From assembly GCA_036939755.1 (NCBI GenBank), contig JALLAZ010000166.1, positions 1 through 38,326 of the forward strand: a DNA stretch of 38,326 bases, in the 5' to 3' direction. The DNA is from Stephanodiscus triporus. Lineage: Eukaryota; Bacillariophyta; Thalassiosirophyceae; Thalassiosirales; Thalassiosiraceae. Shown here piece after piece: positions 10,201-21,060 of this stretch (positions within the stretch are counted from its first letter, which is position 1; each line of letters starts with the position of its first letter). The position numbers were made by a program, and so were the translations under genes. The notes beneath the pieces are model-generated. The model worked only from the letters and a program-made list of their open reading frames with translations. It was not told the DNA's origin and did no database searches.

Positions 10201-12728
10201 CATGGATGCCAAGTCAATATATTCTCCGGAGAACAGGCTTGATTCCCGCAAATGACCCTTAGCAACCTGCCACCCCGACGATGAATGTCCGGTGGAGAGG
10301 AGTACTTTGGTCGTCCCAGATTTTTTGTACGTCACGTACAGTTGAGCAATGCAAGTGACAGCACCGTGGGGCATGAGGTACAATCGTATGAAACCGCCGG
10401 TGATGGGTCGATGATCCCACCATCCTTGGAGGTTGAGGAATGGGGGAGAGAGAAATGGGAGAGTGAAAAGAGCGACGTAGGAAAGCAAAACAGGGCGGTG
10501 AGAAAAGGATGCATTTTACATCTATCCTCCACGCGTGTTTTGAACTCTGAGAACAACGTACAACGCTCGACTCGGTTGTGCGCAGTGTTGATCATATTCA
10601 AGCAACGCAAAACAAACAAAACGAAATGAATTAAACAAATAAGGACAATGATTATCTCCCGTCTCTCGCTTCTTCTTCTTCTTCATCGTCACTCACCCGA
10701 TCCCATGGATATACCCACAACGTGTTCATCCTCCTCGCTCCTGTTCTCCTCCCTCACCTCCCTCTCCTCCTTCTGCTTCTTCATCGCCTTCTTCTTCGTT
10801 GTCGTCTTCTTCTTGGACAAGAATTTCGTGACGTCATATCCCCGGTACGAAACACGCTGCGCGAAGTCCGTCAACGGCGGATCCAACGGCCCCGACGACG
10901 ACAGCGGCACCCCGTCGAAACTCACCCGGAAAGATCCCAGTCCCGACACCACTAGCAACGCCGATGCGATCTCATCGTCCACCTCCTCCCCCCCCTCCAC
11001 CGCATCGCTGATATCGTTCATGTCCAACCTGGCGCGGAAGACGGGAAGCTGACTCCTCCTCTCCCAGTTGCGACACGCGGTCTCTCTGTGTTCGGGGAAT
11101 TTGCCCCAGAACGCGCCGGCGTCGGTAACGCTCCACGATTGGACATCGATGGGATGGGATATCCATCTCGCCGTCCATTCGTCCTCGTAGTCGTCGCCGT
11201 CTTCTCCACGCTCGTCGCTCCCCTTCTCGTGAACTCTCGTCTGACTCGGGCCGATGGCAAACTTGGTCCATTCTGACGTCGACGACGATGATAGCTTGTG
11301 GGAGGAGGAGTCCCAGACCGTCACCCTCCAGTCGACGATGGTCCCCACGTTTGACTTGGACATTAGCAGCCTCGCGCAATCGCCTGTGCAAAGCACCACG
11401 TCGGGGAGTCCGTCCGGGACGTTCACCTTGCCCGAATCCCACAGCGGGGGGGGTCCCTCCTCCTCCTCCTCGTCGTCATCGTCCCCATCATCGCTATGAC
11501 GATGCCGGGCACGGCGCGCCTCGATGCGATATGCCGTCGTGCGCGTTCCTTCCCCGCTCCTAGAGTCGGGACGCACGCGCGACCTCCAACGGAAGCCGAG
11601 GACGCTCGACGACGACACCACCGGCAGGAATTCCTCGTCGACGTATTCGTTCGGGGTGTCGTTCGGCGAGCCGGACGCGCGTACCACGCGTTGGAGGTGG
11701 TTGACGCTGAGATCGAACGGGATGATCGCGCCCTTCCTGCCGTCGGCGACGTCACCGTCGTCCGGGCGAGTCTCGTGGCGGGATCCGTCCACCTCGGCCG
11801 TCGCCGCCGCCGACGACGACGACGTGAACGCCTCCGCCTTGATCCAGTACTTCCTCGGTGGAGACGCGGCGGCGGCGCCGCCGTCATCAATCACGTTCGG
11901 GTCGTCCTCCAACGCGTCATCGTCGGCGGCGGTGAGGAGAGGCGGCGGCTTCAGGGGTGACAATAATCCCGCCTTGGTCCGTTTCCGCTTTCGTTTAGCA
12001 TCAGACTCTTCCTCCTCCTCTTTGGAATCCTCCTCTTCCTCTTCCTCTTCCTCCTCCTCTTTGGAATCCTCCTCTTCCTCTTCCTCTTCCTCTTCCTCTA
12101 CCTCTTCCTCTTCCTCTTCCTCTTCCTCTTCCTCGTCATCGTCATCATTTTCATCCTCCTTCTCCTTCTCCTTCTCCTTCTCTTCCCATTCTTCTTCCTC
12201 CACCTTCTCCTTGTCGCCGTCCTCCTCCGCTTCTATATTGTCATCCTCCTCGCCTTCTTCGCCTTCCTCCCCAGCAGTCCCCCTCTGGGGGACTGCGACC
12301 GCCCCGCCGATCCTTTTAATCTCCCTGGCGATCCCTTCATGCTCCTTGACAAGCGCCCTCAATTCATTCTCCAGGGCCTCGATCTCGTCGGCGACTTCTT
12401 TTTCCCCACCCGCCCCCTCCCCTCTCCACTCTCCCGACCCTCGTCGTCTGCCACCGGCGACGCCGCCCTTGCGTCCGAAATCGTCGCCATTGACACCATC
12501 GTCGTCAACGGAGGCGGAGAGACGACGGAGGACGTTGGTCGAGACGGCGACGAGCGTCGTCACCGCGACCATCGCCGCGACCAGCACGACTAAAACGAGG
12601 GTGCGGGCGCTCGGACGACAGCGTTTGACGTTGCCGCCATTGTCGCTGATGCTGTTCCTCCGGGCTGCGATCGGCGGAGGGGGGGCGGCGCCCGCGCGGC
12701 GGCGAGATTGCGGGATGGACGACGACAT
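7233..12728 (-). CDS. Membrane-anchored alpha-L-rhamnosidase, GH78 family (four exons, about 1672 aa)
   Basis: Hydrolyses terminal alpha-L-rhamnose from glycans, by family. Exons: 12728-10697, 10424-9711, 9592-8884, 8796-7233; phases 1, 1, 2 join into 1673 codons. Order of parts: basic N-terminus, signal-anchor at residues ~43-64, an acidic Glu/Asp-rich stalk, an Ig-like N-domain with a YRI..LWDSGKV..DWRVTVWD pattern, the first beta-sandwich (residues ~520-680, ARWISHPI to GISMGSGWW, with a Lys-rich insert at ~637-668), the Bac_rhamnosid_N domain (ESSLFSGEYID), then the (alpha/alpha)6 catalytic domain. DCPHREK contains the probable general acid E1053; further signatures are HMQHYGDLNFLEDSY and TTHWESWW. 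The topology puts the enzyme in the secretory pathway or at the cell surface, where rhamnose-containing extracellular polysaccharide is a plausible substrate (inference). A GGTAAG donor-like site precedes the stop, so a short extra exon is possible. Confidence 0.9.
8797..8883 (-). other. GH78 gene intron 3 (87 nt)
   Basis: Donor GCTAG|GTGAGT, acceptor TTGAAG|TGCACC, phase 2. Joining restores a continuous ETVWASAPAVITARHMQHYG stretch that fits GH78 proteins. Another AG nearer the exon (TTACAG) would break the frame. Confidence 0.8.
9593..9710 (-). other. GH78 gene intron 2 (118 nt)
   Basis: Donor GCTG|GTGAGA, acceptor CACTAG|CCGTCG, phase 1. The joined product reads INIAAVAGMGLHDGG. Confidence 0.8.
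10425..10696 (-). other. GH78 gene intron 1 (272 nt)
   Basis: Donor GGATCGG|GTGAGT, acceptor CTCCAAG|GATGG, phase 1. The joined product reads VVGISMGSGWWDHRPITGG, matching the family pattern in which a short strand ends in G-x-GW. An AT-rich stretch lies in the middle of the intron. Confidence 0.85.
12009..12140 (-). repeat. Acidic tandem repeat in the rhamnosidase stalk
   Basis: The plus strand is an almost pure TCC/TCT tract, read on the coding strand as runs of Glu. A 39-nt unit repeats (TTTGGAATCC at 12021 and 12060), giving DSKEEEE-type 13-residue repeats. It probably forms an extended, negatively charged stalk and may vary in length between alleles. Confidence 0.8.
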
Positions 12729-13262
12729 GCCACTGCGACCATGGAGAGAGGTCTGCGATGACTAGAATGGTTCCGTATGGTATGCCGGGGCATAAACAAA
12801 AATATTTATGGGAGTTGGCCTCGCTCGGTGCAAGTGTAGTGTTGTACCATAGAGTATCGTAGGTATCGTAGTGGATGGAGGGAAAACACAAAAAATGAAA
12901 AAAAATGACAATGTGTGTATTTACTATACGATATATCGTGTATGATATGGTGTGTATGATAAAACTAAACGAACGTCTTGCTTGGTCGGTTAGGGTTACC
13001 ATACACTTACTACTCCTAATAGTACGATACTCTCTGTTTTTTCATGTGCGTGAGCTGTCCGTCGCCGTGGCATCGCAAAGTTTTTTCTCACATTTTGGGG
13101 GTCTCGCCGCTCCGCTTTTCACCACCAGAAGACAATGATGTGTCACGATCACGATTTACGTCTGTCTCTCTAGAGAGATCAAGCCACATTCCCTCGACCA
13201 CGCGCCGACCCCGCACCGCCTCTCCCGATTACGCGACCTACTTACGCCGGCATCGGGCACGA
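12729..13262. other. Divergent intergenic region, likely shared promoter
   Basis: AT-rich sequence between the head-to-head starts of the GH78 gene (-) and the oxygenase gene (+). It contains GTATCGTA repeats and a TATCGTGTATGATATGG-type stretch around 12925-12950. The oxygenase frame is open upstream to an ATG at 13044, which would shorten the region. Confidence 0.5.
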
Positions 13263-14405
13263 ATGATGTCCATGATTGCCCTCGCTGCGACGCGCTGCGC
13301 GGCCCGGCTGCGACCGGACGCCCCCTCCGCCGCCTCCTCGGCTCGCCGGCTGGCATTCGCCCAGGAGCACTACCTCTCGCCTGTCCTGTCCCGCGAGAAC
13401 GATTCTCCCTCCGTCGACGGGGGCGCCACTACCGGACTGATCCGCAACCCCCGCGCGAGCGCGCCCGTCGTGCGGCTGCACGCCATCGGCGATCCCCTCA
13501 TCTCCATATCCTCCCTCCTCGACCTGCAGGACATCGTCCAGGTCGACATGCTGACGGACTACGTCCGCCTGCACCATCCGGGACAGTGCTCGCGATCGCG
13601 CAGCTTCGACGCGAGTCCGGTGGACTACCTTGACGGGGAGGCGGTGTTCCCGGACGACGACGTCGCCGATGCTCACGGTGGCGGCGCGGCGAGGCGAAAA
13701 GCGGCGGCGGGCGGCGGCGGCGGCGGCGGCGATCCGCACGGCGGAGGGAACGACGTCGTCTTCCTCGAAGGCATCCTGCAGTCCACGATGCCCAACCTCG
13801 TCCGACACCTCCTCCGATCGGTCGGGGACGCCGCCGACGCTGCCGGCTGGTCCCCCCATCCCCGCCAGCTGGGCGTGCGATGCGTCGAGAGCCTCCTGTA
13901 TCGACCCCACGGCGAGCTTCGCCTGCACACGGACGGCGAGAGCGTCTACACCGTCGTGGTGATGCTCTCGGACCCGGCCGGCGGGGGCGGGGGCGGGGGC
14001 GGGGGCGACGACGACGACGACGACGACGCGGTCGCGGGGGTAGGGGGGGACGAGGACCGCTTCGCCGGCGGCGATTTCGTCATCGAGCGTCGCCGTCGTC
14101 GTCGTCCTCGTCGGTCGGATGCGGACGGCGGCGGCGCGGCCGGGGTCTATCCCGAGCCGGCGCCGGGACGGCTGCTGCGGGCCTCGCCGCGACGGGGGGA
14201 CGCCATCGTCTTCGACTCGAACGCGTACCACGGGGTCGATACGATTCTGTCGGGACGACGACGGGTCCTCGTGTTGGAGTTGTGGCCGTTCGAGGACACG
14301 GCCGAGGGCGATCGAAGGCCGTCGCGGGATAGCTACCTCCATCGTCGGAAGCTTCCCGAGATACACATTCCCGGGGTCGAGCGGTCGGGTGGGCGGCGTG
14401 AGTAA
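13263..14405 (+). CDS. Prolyl-4-hydroxylase-like 2-oxoglutarate/Fe(II) oxygenase (380 aa)
   Basis: A dioxygenase of the 2OG-Fe(II) superfamily that, by family, couples 2-oxoglutarate decarboxylation to hydroxylation of a protein or small-molecule substrate. The double-stranded beta-helix core is recognisable: LLYRPHGELRLHTDGESVYT gives the HxD iron ligands (H222, D224), FAGGDFVIE is the next strand pair, PRRGDAIVFDSNAYHGVDTI gives the distal histidine H323, and SGRRRVLVLELW supplies the basic residue expected to bind 2-oxoglutarate. Poly-Gly and poly-Asp inserts interrupt surface loops. I chose the ATG at 13263 because it begins MMSMIALAATRCAARLRP, a basic, acid-free segment like a mitochondrial presequence; an in-frame ATG at 13044 would add 73 residues. 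Its substrate cannot be told from sequence. Confidence 0.85.
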   Translation: MMSMIALAATRCAARLRPDAPSAASSARRLAFAQEHYLSPVLSRENDSPSVDGGATTGLIRNPRASAPVVRLHAIGDPLISISSLLDLQDIVQVDMLTDYVRLHHPGQCSRSRSFDASPVDYLDGEAVFPDDDVADAHGGGAARRKAAAGGGGGGGDPHGGGNDVVFLEGILQSTMPNLVRHLLRSVGDAADAAGWSPHPRQLGVRCVESLLYRPHGELRLHTDGESVYTVVVMLSDPAGGGGGGGGGDDDDDDDAVAGVGGDEDRFAGGDFVIERRRRRRPRRSDADGGGAAGVYPEPAPGRLLRASPRRGDAIVFDSNAYHGVDTILSGRRRVLVLELWPFEDTAEGDRRPSRDSYLHRRKLPEIHIPGVERSGGRRE

Positions 14406-15101
14406 CGGCGTAGAAGTGGGAGATTCGTGATATTATGTTTCAGAGTATGCGTCGCCCCTGCTCTCTCCGTGGCGGATGACGCGAAATCGCCGCAGCTGCA
14501 CGACGAATGTGCAAGCCGATGAACGCCTCGAAGGGGTGAAGTTTGCATCTGACATGGATGCGACGCGTAACCCACCCACCCCCCCCACTGCGTGCAACGG
14601 CAAGTCTATTGACGAAGGATGAAAATGATGGATCTCGGGTTGTCGACAATTTTAGCTGCCTAGCCCAATGATCGGAAAGAACAGGGGAACAAAATACGGA
14701 AGGCGCAATACAAAGACAAAAGCAATCTACCCTATCTTTACCTGCTCATGCTTCCTCTAGAGAGTAACTCATTTAACGCTCAACGCATCCATTTTTTGTT
14801 GAACTCTCAGTATGGGTGCGATACTACTTTCCATAGTACATGCATACCCCATCATGGAGGGTTCCAACTCTCCGCCTCCTCCCTCGCCTCCTCTCTTCCT
14901 ACCTCGCCTCCTCCCTCCACCATCACACTTCCGTCATCAAGCACCCTGCCTCCTGCTTTCATTTTTTGCGGGCATAGCTCGCTCGCCCCCCTTTTCGAAA
15001 AATGGGGGGCTGCGGGGCTCACCCGCATTTGGTCATAACTGGGAGTACGTTGGTAGACGAATGGTATTGTAGTGCGAAGTGCGAAGTGAATGATGTAACG
15101 C
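14406..15101. other. Intergenic region upstream of TERT
   Basis: Contains the 3' end of the oxygenase gene and the TERT promoter. CT-rich stretches occur at about 14875-14945. Short ORFs on both strands lack any recognisable feature. I see nothing else here. Confidence 0.5.
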
Positions 15102-15242
15102 ATGGATCATCCGACATCGAGTGCCCGGGTGTTCTCTCCATCCCGCCGCATCGACCGCCGCCGCGACCGAGAGGATGACTTCGGGATCATCCCCGCCGTC
15201 GTTCTTCGGGCGCTTGGCCGCGATCCGAAGAAAGGCCGACGA

Positions 15243-15273
<31 letters not shown>

Positions 15274-18200
15274 TCATTCGCGGCCTCGATGGATATTACC
15301 TCCCTCGCTACCTATCGCTTCGAACGGGGAGGAGGGCCACGAATCAAGACGACGACGACGGAGGAGGGGATGAAAAAGAAGAAGGCCCGCCGCCTCCGCC
15401 GCCGCTCCCTGAGGCGCTGATGCTCGCCTGGGAGGAGGTCCGACGTCCGCCGCCAAAGGTCCGACTGCGAACGACGGCCGCGACGGCGGCTAGCAACGGC
15501 GGCATGACGAGGACATCGAGGAAGAGGAAGCGAGGATCCCGCCGCTCCGGCGACGGCGACGCGAACGCGGGGGGTGATGATGGCGCGATGGACATCGACG
15601 GCGGCATCAATGCCTTAGTCGTCGAGAATGACGGAGACGACGACTACGACGGCGAGGGCGATTTCGATGGGAGGACCGTCGCCGACGACGAGCGGGTCGG
15701 CCGCGATGGAGAAAGGACGGCGGTGGGGTCCGGTGGCGGCAGGAAGAGGAGGCGCGGCGGCAGGAAACGAAAGAGCCGCCAAGGACGCGAGATGGGCGGC
15801 GATAGAGGAACTGCGACGGCGACGACGACGGCGATGACGAAGATCACTGAGCACGATTGGATGCACTATCGGATGATGGCGCGGGTCATAGTCGCTCCAT
15901 TCACATTGCCGCTGATAAAGTGTGTCAAACGTCAAATTATCATCGAGGAGGAGGAGAAATTTAAGTCGACAGAAACACAAAATGACTCCGTCGAGCGGAG
16001 AAGTTCGACACCGATCGAGGAGGAGGAAAGGAAGAAGAAGAAGAAGATATGCACAGTGATATCGTCAACCGGGGCACCATTGCCGCAAGCTGCCGCTGCA
16101 CCAGACGCTCACGCTACATCTGTGGCAGTGACGACAATGGCAAAGTCATCCGTCGAGGTTTCGTCATCATCGAAAGCAATGCCCCAAAACGTCTACCAAA
16201 AGTTTACCCGCGGTAGTTCCTTCCCTCGAAAAGATGGCGAATGTTCTTTCGTTCGTTCGGTAACGGCGGCATCGTCGTCCCCTTCGTCACGTGAATCCCT
16301 TGAAACCATCGTGGACGGGGCGGTGTGCACGTTGGCTCGACGGTCGCATCGTTTTCGACAGTGCAATCGTCATTCATCGTCGTCGTTGTCGTCATCAAGG
16401 CAGAAGGATGCGGTCATCGTCAATCATCGTCGCCGACGGAGACGAAAAGCAAAAGCGACAGCAGGGGCAAACCGAGATTTTATTGCCAGCAACTACTCCG
16501 CCAATGCAGCGATTGGACGAGATAATCACAGCGAAAAGCCTCATCCCTCCTCGTTCTCCTCCACGAGGGGCGATAATCATTGGCTCCTGGAAGAAAATTT
16601 GCTCTCCGCCGGTTACTCCCTGGGCAGCGGAGGCGATCATCGTACGACGCATCCGCAAAGGATCAACGATGACGATGACGGGAACGACGATAACCAACGG
16701 CAGCGGCCACGCCAATGGTTACGCGGCTGCCCCAACATGGCGCCTGGCATCCACTGCCTCCATCCCAATAGGCTGACGTCATACGCGCGTTCGTCTCCAT
16801 TCATGAGGTGAGCATTGACTTTATTGTTAGGTGGAGTCATCTTGCCTCATCTCATTTTGGGATCATTCATAGGTTCTTACATGCCACGATACGCGACGAT
16901 GCCTTGTTGAGGGAGATGCTGGTCAATGCCATCCTGCTTGTGCCGGTCGTGTCGACGTCGACGACAGAGTTGTCCGATCGAACGTCATCGTCATCAGATT
17001 TCCATCGCGGGAACTACTTCCAATTGTGCGGTCCTCCGCTCACGATGGTTTCAAAGAAATTCGACTGGATGGCGAATAGCACGAGGAAGGGCGGAAAGTC
17101 GTCAGCATCGGCTGCCGCGACCAACGGGGCGAAAGATAACGTCCATCGCGATGAATCGAGCAGGAGGGATACTGAGTCAGACCGATGGGATCCCAACAAG
17201 CCGATTCCTCGAGGCAATCTGTTTTACTGTGAATTTTATACTAAACACGTTGGCCTGTCGCCTCGACATTTGCTTAACCAGGAAGAGAACAATCATTGCG
17301 GTGACAAAGAATTAGAAGGACCTGCTCACCAACCTCAAAGTCTTTCAGGACGGCAACGAACGAGTTATTCGAATAGTATCAACGACGTGAATGTCAAGCT
17401 TCTGGATGCCATGGTAGGGATATGGCAAACTGGCAGACCCAAATGTGACGGGAGCAGCAGTGACGGCAGAACTGGAGTCATCGTTATCAATAGCAATAAC
17501 AAGCGCAGAGGTCGATGGAGGCGCCTTCGAGAAAGTGGCATTGCCATTTGCCGAGAAATGAGGCGATGTCATCGACGATGTGATTACGCGCGACTACTCG
17601 AACGTCATTGCCCACTGCCGATCATCGTCAAAGAAGGAACAGCACCACCAAACACGCATGGTGCTGCTACCGATGCCGATATTGGGGCAGCCCTATCTCG
17701 TCTCGTGACTTCGCATCATACACCCGTTGAAAATGTCGGCTCGTTCATCGAGGCTGTGCTGAAGAACGCGTTCCCGCACTCATTTTGGGGGTCGCGTCAC
17801 AACTTTCGTCAGGTTGTTCGTACTATGAAAGTATTCACGAGGCTTGGCCGGACAGAACAACTTCCCCAAAAGGCCGTTGTGGATGGAATACGCGTCCTTG
17901 ACATGGCCTGGCTGGTTCGTCGTCGTCATCATCATCATCAAAAACATGCCAATAATGCGAATGCAAAAAATAATAATGATGAGGATCGATGTCACTGCCT
18001 TCGTCGTCCAGACAAGCTCTCTTTATCTGACCATGAGTCCGCTACCACACTCGCGTCTAACGTCATGCGCTGGTTGTATTGCCAATTCATAATGCCTCTC
18101 CTGCGCTCTACCTTCTACATCACCGAGACAGAGTTCACTGGCTCGAACGTTCTTTATTACCGACGGCCTGTATGGACACGAATAAAGTGTCTGTTCTTGC

Positions 18201-20065
18201 TCAAACAGCGGCAATACCGAGAGATGAGCAGGGAAAAAGTTCTTAAAGTCCTGTCAAACCACAATGTGGGGTGTCCTCCAGCACCCCTGCGCCTTCTACC
18301 CAAAAAGACGGGCATACGTGCAATTGCCATGTTGTCCAAGTCGTGTGAAGTTGAGACTACAACAATGAGGAGTGACAATGTGAAAGAAATTGGATCTGAA
18401 AATGCAGTCAAGGTACAAAGCAAGACGAGTATTATCCCTTCGCCGAACAAGACACTGCAGCCCATCTTCAACGCACTAAAATACGAATATGAGAAAAAAC
18501 CATCGTTGTTCGGGGCCGGTATCCTCGGGTTGACGGAGTGCTTCCCCTCGTTTTGTCTGTTCGTGAAGGCTCTCAAACATCATCGGTCCAATGGCTTGGG
18601 ATTTCCTCCACCCACAACTGCACGACAGCTCAACGTAGGTGGTAGCAGTGTGGATGGGGGTGGTCGAAACACTCTATATTTTGCCAGCGCAGACATTAAG
18701 CATTGTTACGACACTATTAATCAAGAGCGCTTGTACGAACTGATGCGATCTGCCGTCAAAGAAGACGTTTACTTGACGAAGAACAGTTTCGTACTTCACT
18801 CTAAGGACAACGATAGCTCCATGCGCTGCCGATGGAAGAAGAGCACATTTCCCCCTGAACAATTTTCCCATACCTCCGACAGTTTTGCGGAGAAGTACTT
18901 CAATTCAATTTTTGTCGATGGAGTGTATTGCTCGACGGAGAGAAAGGAGACCATTGTCGGTCTGCTGCGTGATCATATTTTTGGGCAGGTGGTGGTAGCC
19001 AACGGTAATGGTGGTCAACGATGTCTGCTCCAAACGGAAGGGATACCACAAGGGTCGATTCTATCTTCCATGCTATGCAATTTTTACTTTGGAGACATTG
19101 AAGGTATTCTATTGGATGGTGTCTTTGAAAAACGATCCTCACACGTCATCAGGGGGGGTACCTCTCGTGATTGCGATTCCTTGCTCGTCCAAATCAATCA
19201 TGAACTTCATCTTCTTGTCCGACTTGTCGATGACTTCCTGCTAATCTCTACTAGCAAATCGGCATCCATTCGCTTTTTGAAGAAACTCAATGAAGGCATC
19301 CCTAAGCTTGGAGTGAAAATCAACAGCGATAAGTCACTAGTGAATTACCCCATCTCAGTGGAAAATACTTCTACGGGGGAAATGGAAGCAGTGAAAGTCT
19401 GTCAAAACTTTTTCCCATGGTGTGGATTACTAATTGACACAAGAACGTGCGAAATAAGTTTGGATTGTAACCGCTTTCATGGATCGCATGCAACTGACAC
19501 AGTCGTGATTCACCGAGCGGGAAACGAAGGGTTGAATATCAAGAAAAAAATGAAAGATTTTGTCCGACCACGGTGCTGTCAGAAATTACTTTTCAGCAGC
19601 TTCATCAATGGAATCGACATGGTCCGGTTAAACTTTCATCAAACATTTCTGCTTTGTGCCATCAAACTTTTCCATTACGTGAATGAAAGCAATAGTGGAA
19701 CGGCTTCGTTGACTCATCAAAACTTCATTTACACTTCAGCTGTTGAAACGATTCGTTTTGCATACCTCTTGATCTCGTCTAAAATTAAACACGGAAATGG
19801 AAGTGCTGCAAAGTCTTTCGACGTGGACGGCACGACTTTCCGGCTAGCGTGGAAAGATGCTTTGTGGCTTGGAAGGCATGCATTTTTACGTGTCTTCCAA
19901 GGATCAAGAGAACGTTATGCACACCTGTGTTGTCTATTCTCTGAGTCCTCAAAGCCATCAAATGTGAAAAAGCTCCTTGAAGTGACGAAACGGGCAAGGA
20001 GGATATTTCCACTAGAATTGCTTCAACCTAAGCCTGAGGGGACGCGGCGAGTGCGGGGACGATAG
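15102..20065 (+). CDS. TERT: Telomerase reverse transcriptase, TERT (two exons, about 1632 aa)
   Basis: Catalytic protein of telomerase; copies the telomerase RNA template onto chromosome ends in the nucleus. Exons 15102-16807 and 16873-20065 join in phase 2 to 1633 codons. The N-terminal region carries a TEN-like start (PAVVLRALGR), a long disordered stretch with poly-Asp and basic clusters that may act in nuclear import, then GCPNMAPGIHCLHPN and NYFQLCGPPL (~616-625). The RNA-binding domain has FWGSRHNF (F873) and motif T FYITETEF..YYRRPVW (~983). RT motifs follow: RLLPKKTGIRAI (~1042), motif A ADIKHCYDTI (D1176), motif B' GIPQGSILSSMLCN (G1292), motif C LVRLVDDFLLIS (D1355, D1356), KSLVNYP, and primer-grip FPWCGLLIDT. 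The C-terminal extension ends normally. All three catalytic aspartates are present. The length exceeds the usual 1000-1250 because of the disordered N-terminal half. Confidence 0.95.
15243..15272 (+). repeat. (GAC)10 microsatellite in TERT exon 1
   Basis: Ten uninterrupted GAC codons give a poly-Asp run early in TERT. Such a run is likely to vary in length between strains. Confidence 0.9.
16808..16872 (+). other. TERT intron (65 nt) with two in-frame acceptors
   Basis: Donor CATGAG|GTGAGC, acceptor TTCATAG|GTTCTT at 16871-16872, phase 2. The joined product ARSSPFMRFLHATIRDDALL aligns well with the W..LL..RIGDD pattern of TERT N-domains. An upstream AG at 16829-16830 keeps the same frame and would add 14 residues, but would leave an intron of only 23 nt. 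Confidence 0.8.
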
Positions 20066-20639
20066 GCGGACCAATCGGTCGTTGACGAAGGACGGGAAGG
20101 TCTAGACGACGAACGAAAATGTCCACACGGCCTGGGCAAGGACGAAGCTCGGGGGAAGATCGATGCCCCGGCGACGATGATCCACGGCCGGGCCATTCTT
20201 CTCTCTCAATAGTGGATTCCAAGATTGTGAGTGGAGTTTGTCCGTTTGACGCCTGGGCAGATTGGGAGGGATTCAAGGCGATGCATGGCATTTTCTACGC
20301 TGAGCCGCTGGGAGTATTTTTTGATAATAGAAGAGTTATTCCACTACACTAGCCTTCTTCTTGGGCCGTGTGATGAACTAGATACTAGCATCACTTTTCA
20401 CAGCTCTAAGGCACCACTCTATGTCGTTCCCAATCAAATAACGATCATTATTGTCCCTGAGCCTGTGTACGCCGTCGATGTCCTTGCGGGACGAGGTATA
20501 CGAGCGATCGTACGCGAGCGCGCGCGCCTCATCCATCGTCGTCGATGTCGTGGCGCGATCGTCAGATGCGCGCGACCCTCCTCAATCCGGTCGTGGCCTA
20601 TCGTCATCATCCCGGTGGCATAACGACGAGTGCTGTTAC
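20066..20639. other. Region downstream of TERT with no assignable gene
   Basis: A 77-codon ORF (20119-20352) and a 130-codon ORF (20231-20623) overlap in different frames without recognisable features. The first half is likely TERT 3' UTR. The last part is GC-rich, Arg-coding in most frames, and may be the eroded N-terminal (transit-peptide) part of the aminopeptidase pseudogene that follows. Confidence 0.4.
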
Positions 20640-21060
20640 GCCGATGAGGAGGAAGGTCATGCCCCCCTCCCGCGACCGTCCATCGTCGTTCTATCCTCCG
20701 TACGCGTCGTCCGGGATAATCGCCAACCGACAGCCGCCCGACGTCGTGCTCCTGCACGATGAGACGTCGATAGCTCGGATGAGGAATGCAGGACGTCTCG
20801 CTCGTCGACTGCTCGATGGGATCGCGAATCACGACGTGGCGTGTCCGGGACAAACGACGTGCGAGGTTGACGAAAGCTGCATGAACGCGCCCTGGGAGCG
20901 AATGCATATCCCAGTCCGTTGAATTACGCCGGCTTCCCGAGGAGCGTGTGCACGAGCGTCAACGAGGTGGTATGTCACGGCATACCGGACGTCCTCTGTC
21001 CCGGCAGCACGACGTCCACGAACGTTCCTCCGCGGCGAGCGTCTTTGGTGGTTGCTGGGT
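20640..21060 (+). pseudogene. Broken fragment of an organelle-type methionine aminopeptidase (type I)
   Basis: The intact family removes the initiator methionine. In frame with 20545 the sequence reads KVMPPSRDRP, PDVVLLHDETSIARMRNAGR and LARRLLDGI to TTCEVD, a clear MAP1 N-terminal pattern. At about 20871-20873 the frame shifts by one base: the downstream frame gives [20 protein letters not shown] and [19 protein letters not shown], the most conserved MAP1 block, but meets a stop just upstream. A second shift occurs after GIPD, where [10 protein letters not shown] lies in another frame. Similarity fades by about 21050, before the metal ligands (two Asp, His, two Glu) of the pita-bread fold, so no active enzyme can be made. 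A sequencing or assembly error could explain one shift but not the missing C-terminal half. The break lies beside the piggyBac-type element, which may have caused the truncation (inference). Confidence 0.8.

Noticed and set aside
11524..12765. 413-codon plus-strand ORF with long poly-Ser
   Set aside because: It is the reverse reading of the Glu-rich stalk of the rhamnosidase exon; the minus strand has domain evidence and this does not.
13242..14366. 374-codon minus-strand ORF
   Set aside because: Antisense to the oxygenase gene, whose plus-strand frame contains all iron-ligand motifs; high GC makes long antisense frames common here.
16801..16835. Programmed -1 frameshift in TERT
   Set aside because: The frame change coincides with a GTGAGC donor and in-phase AG acceptors, and no slippery heptamer is present; splicing explains it better.
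20119..20352. 77-codon ORF after TERT
   Set aside because: No family resemblance and no splice signals linking it to another exon; more likely TERT 3' UTR.
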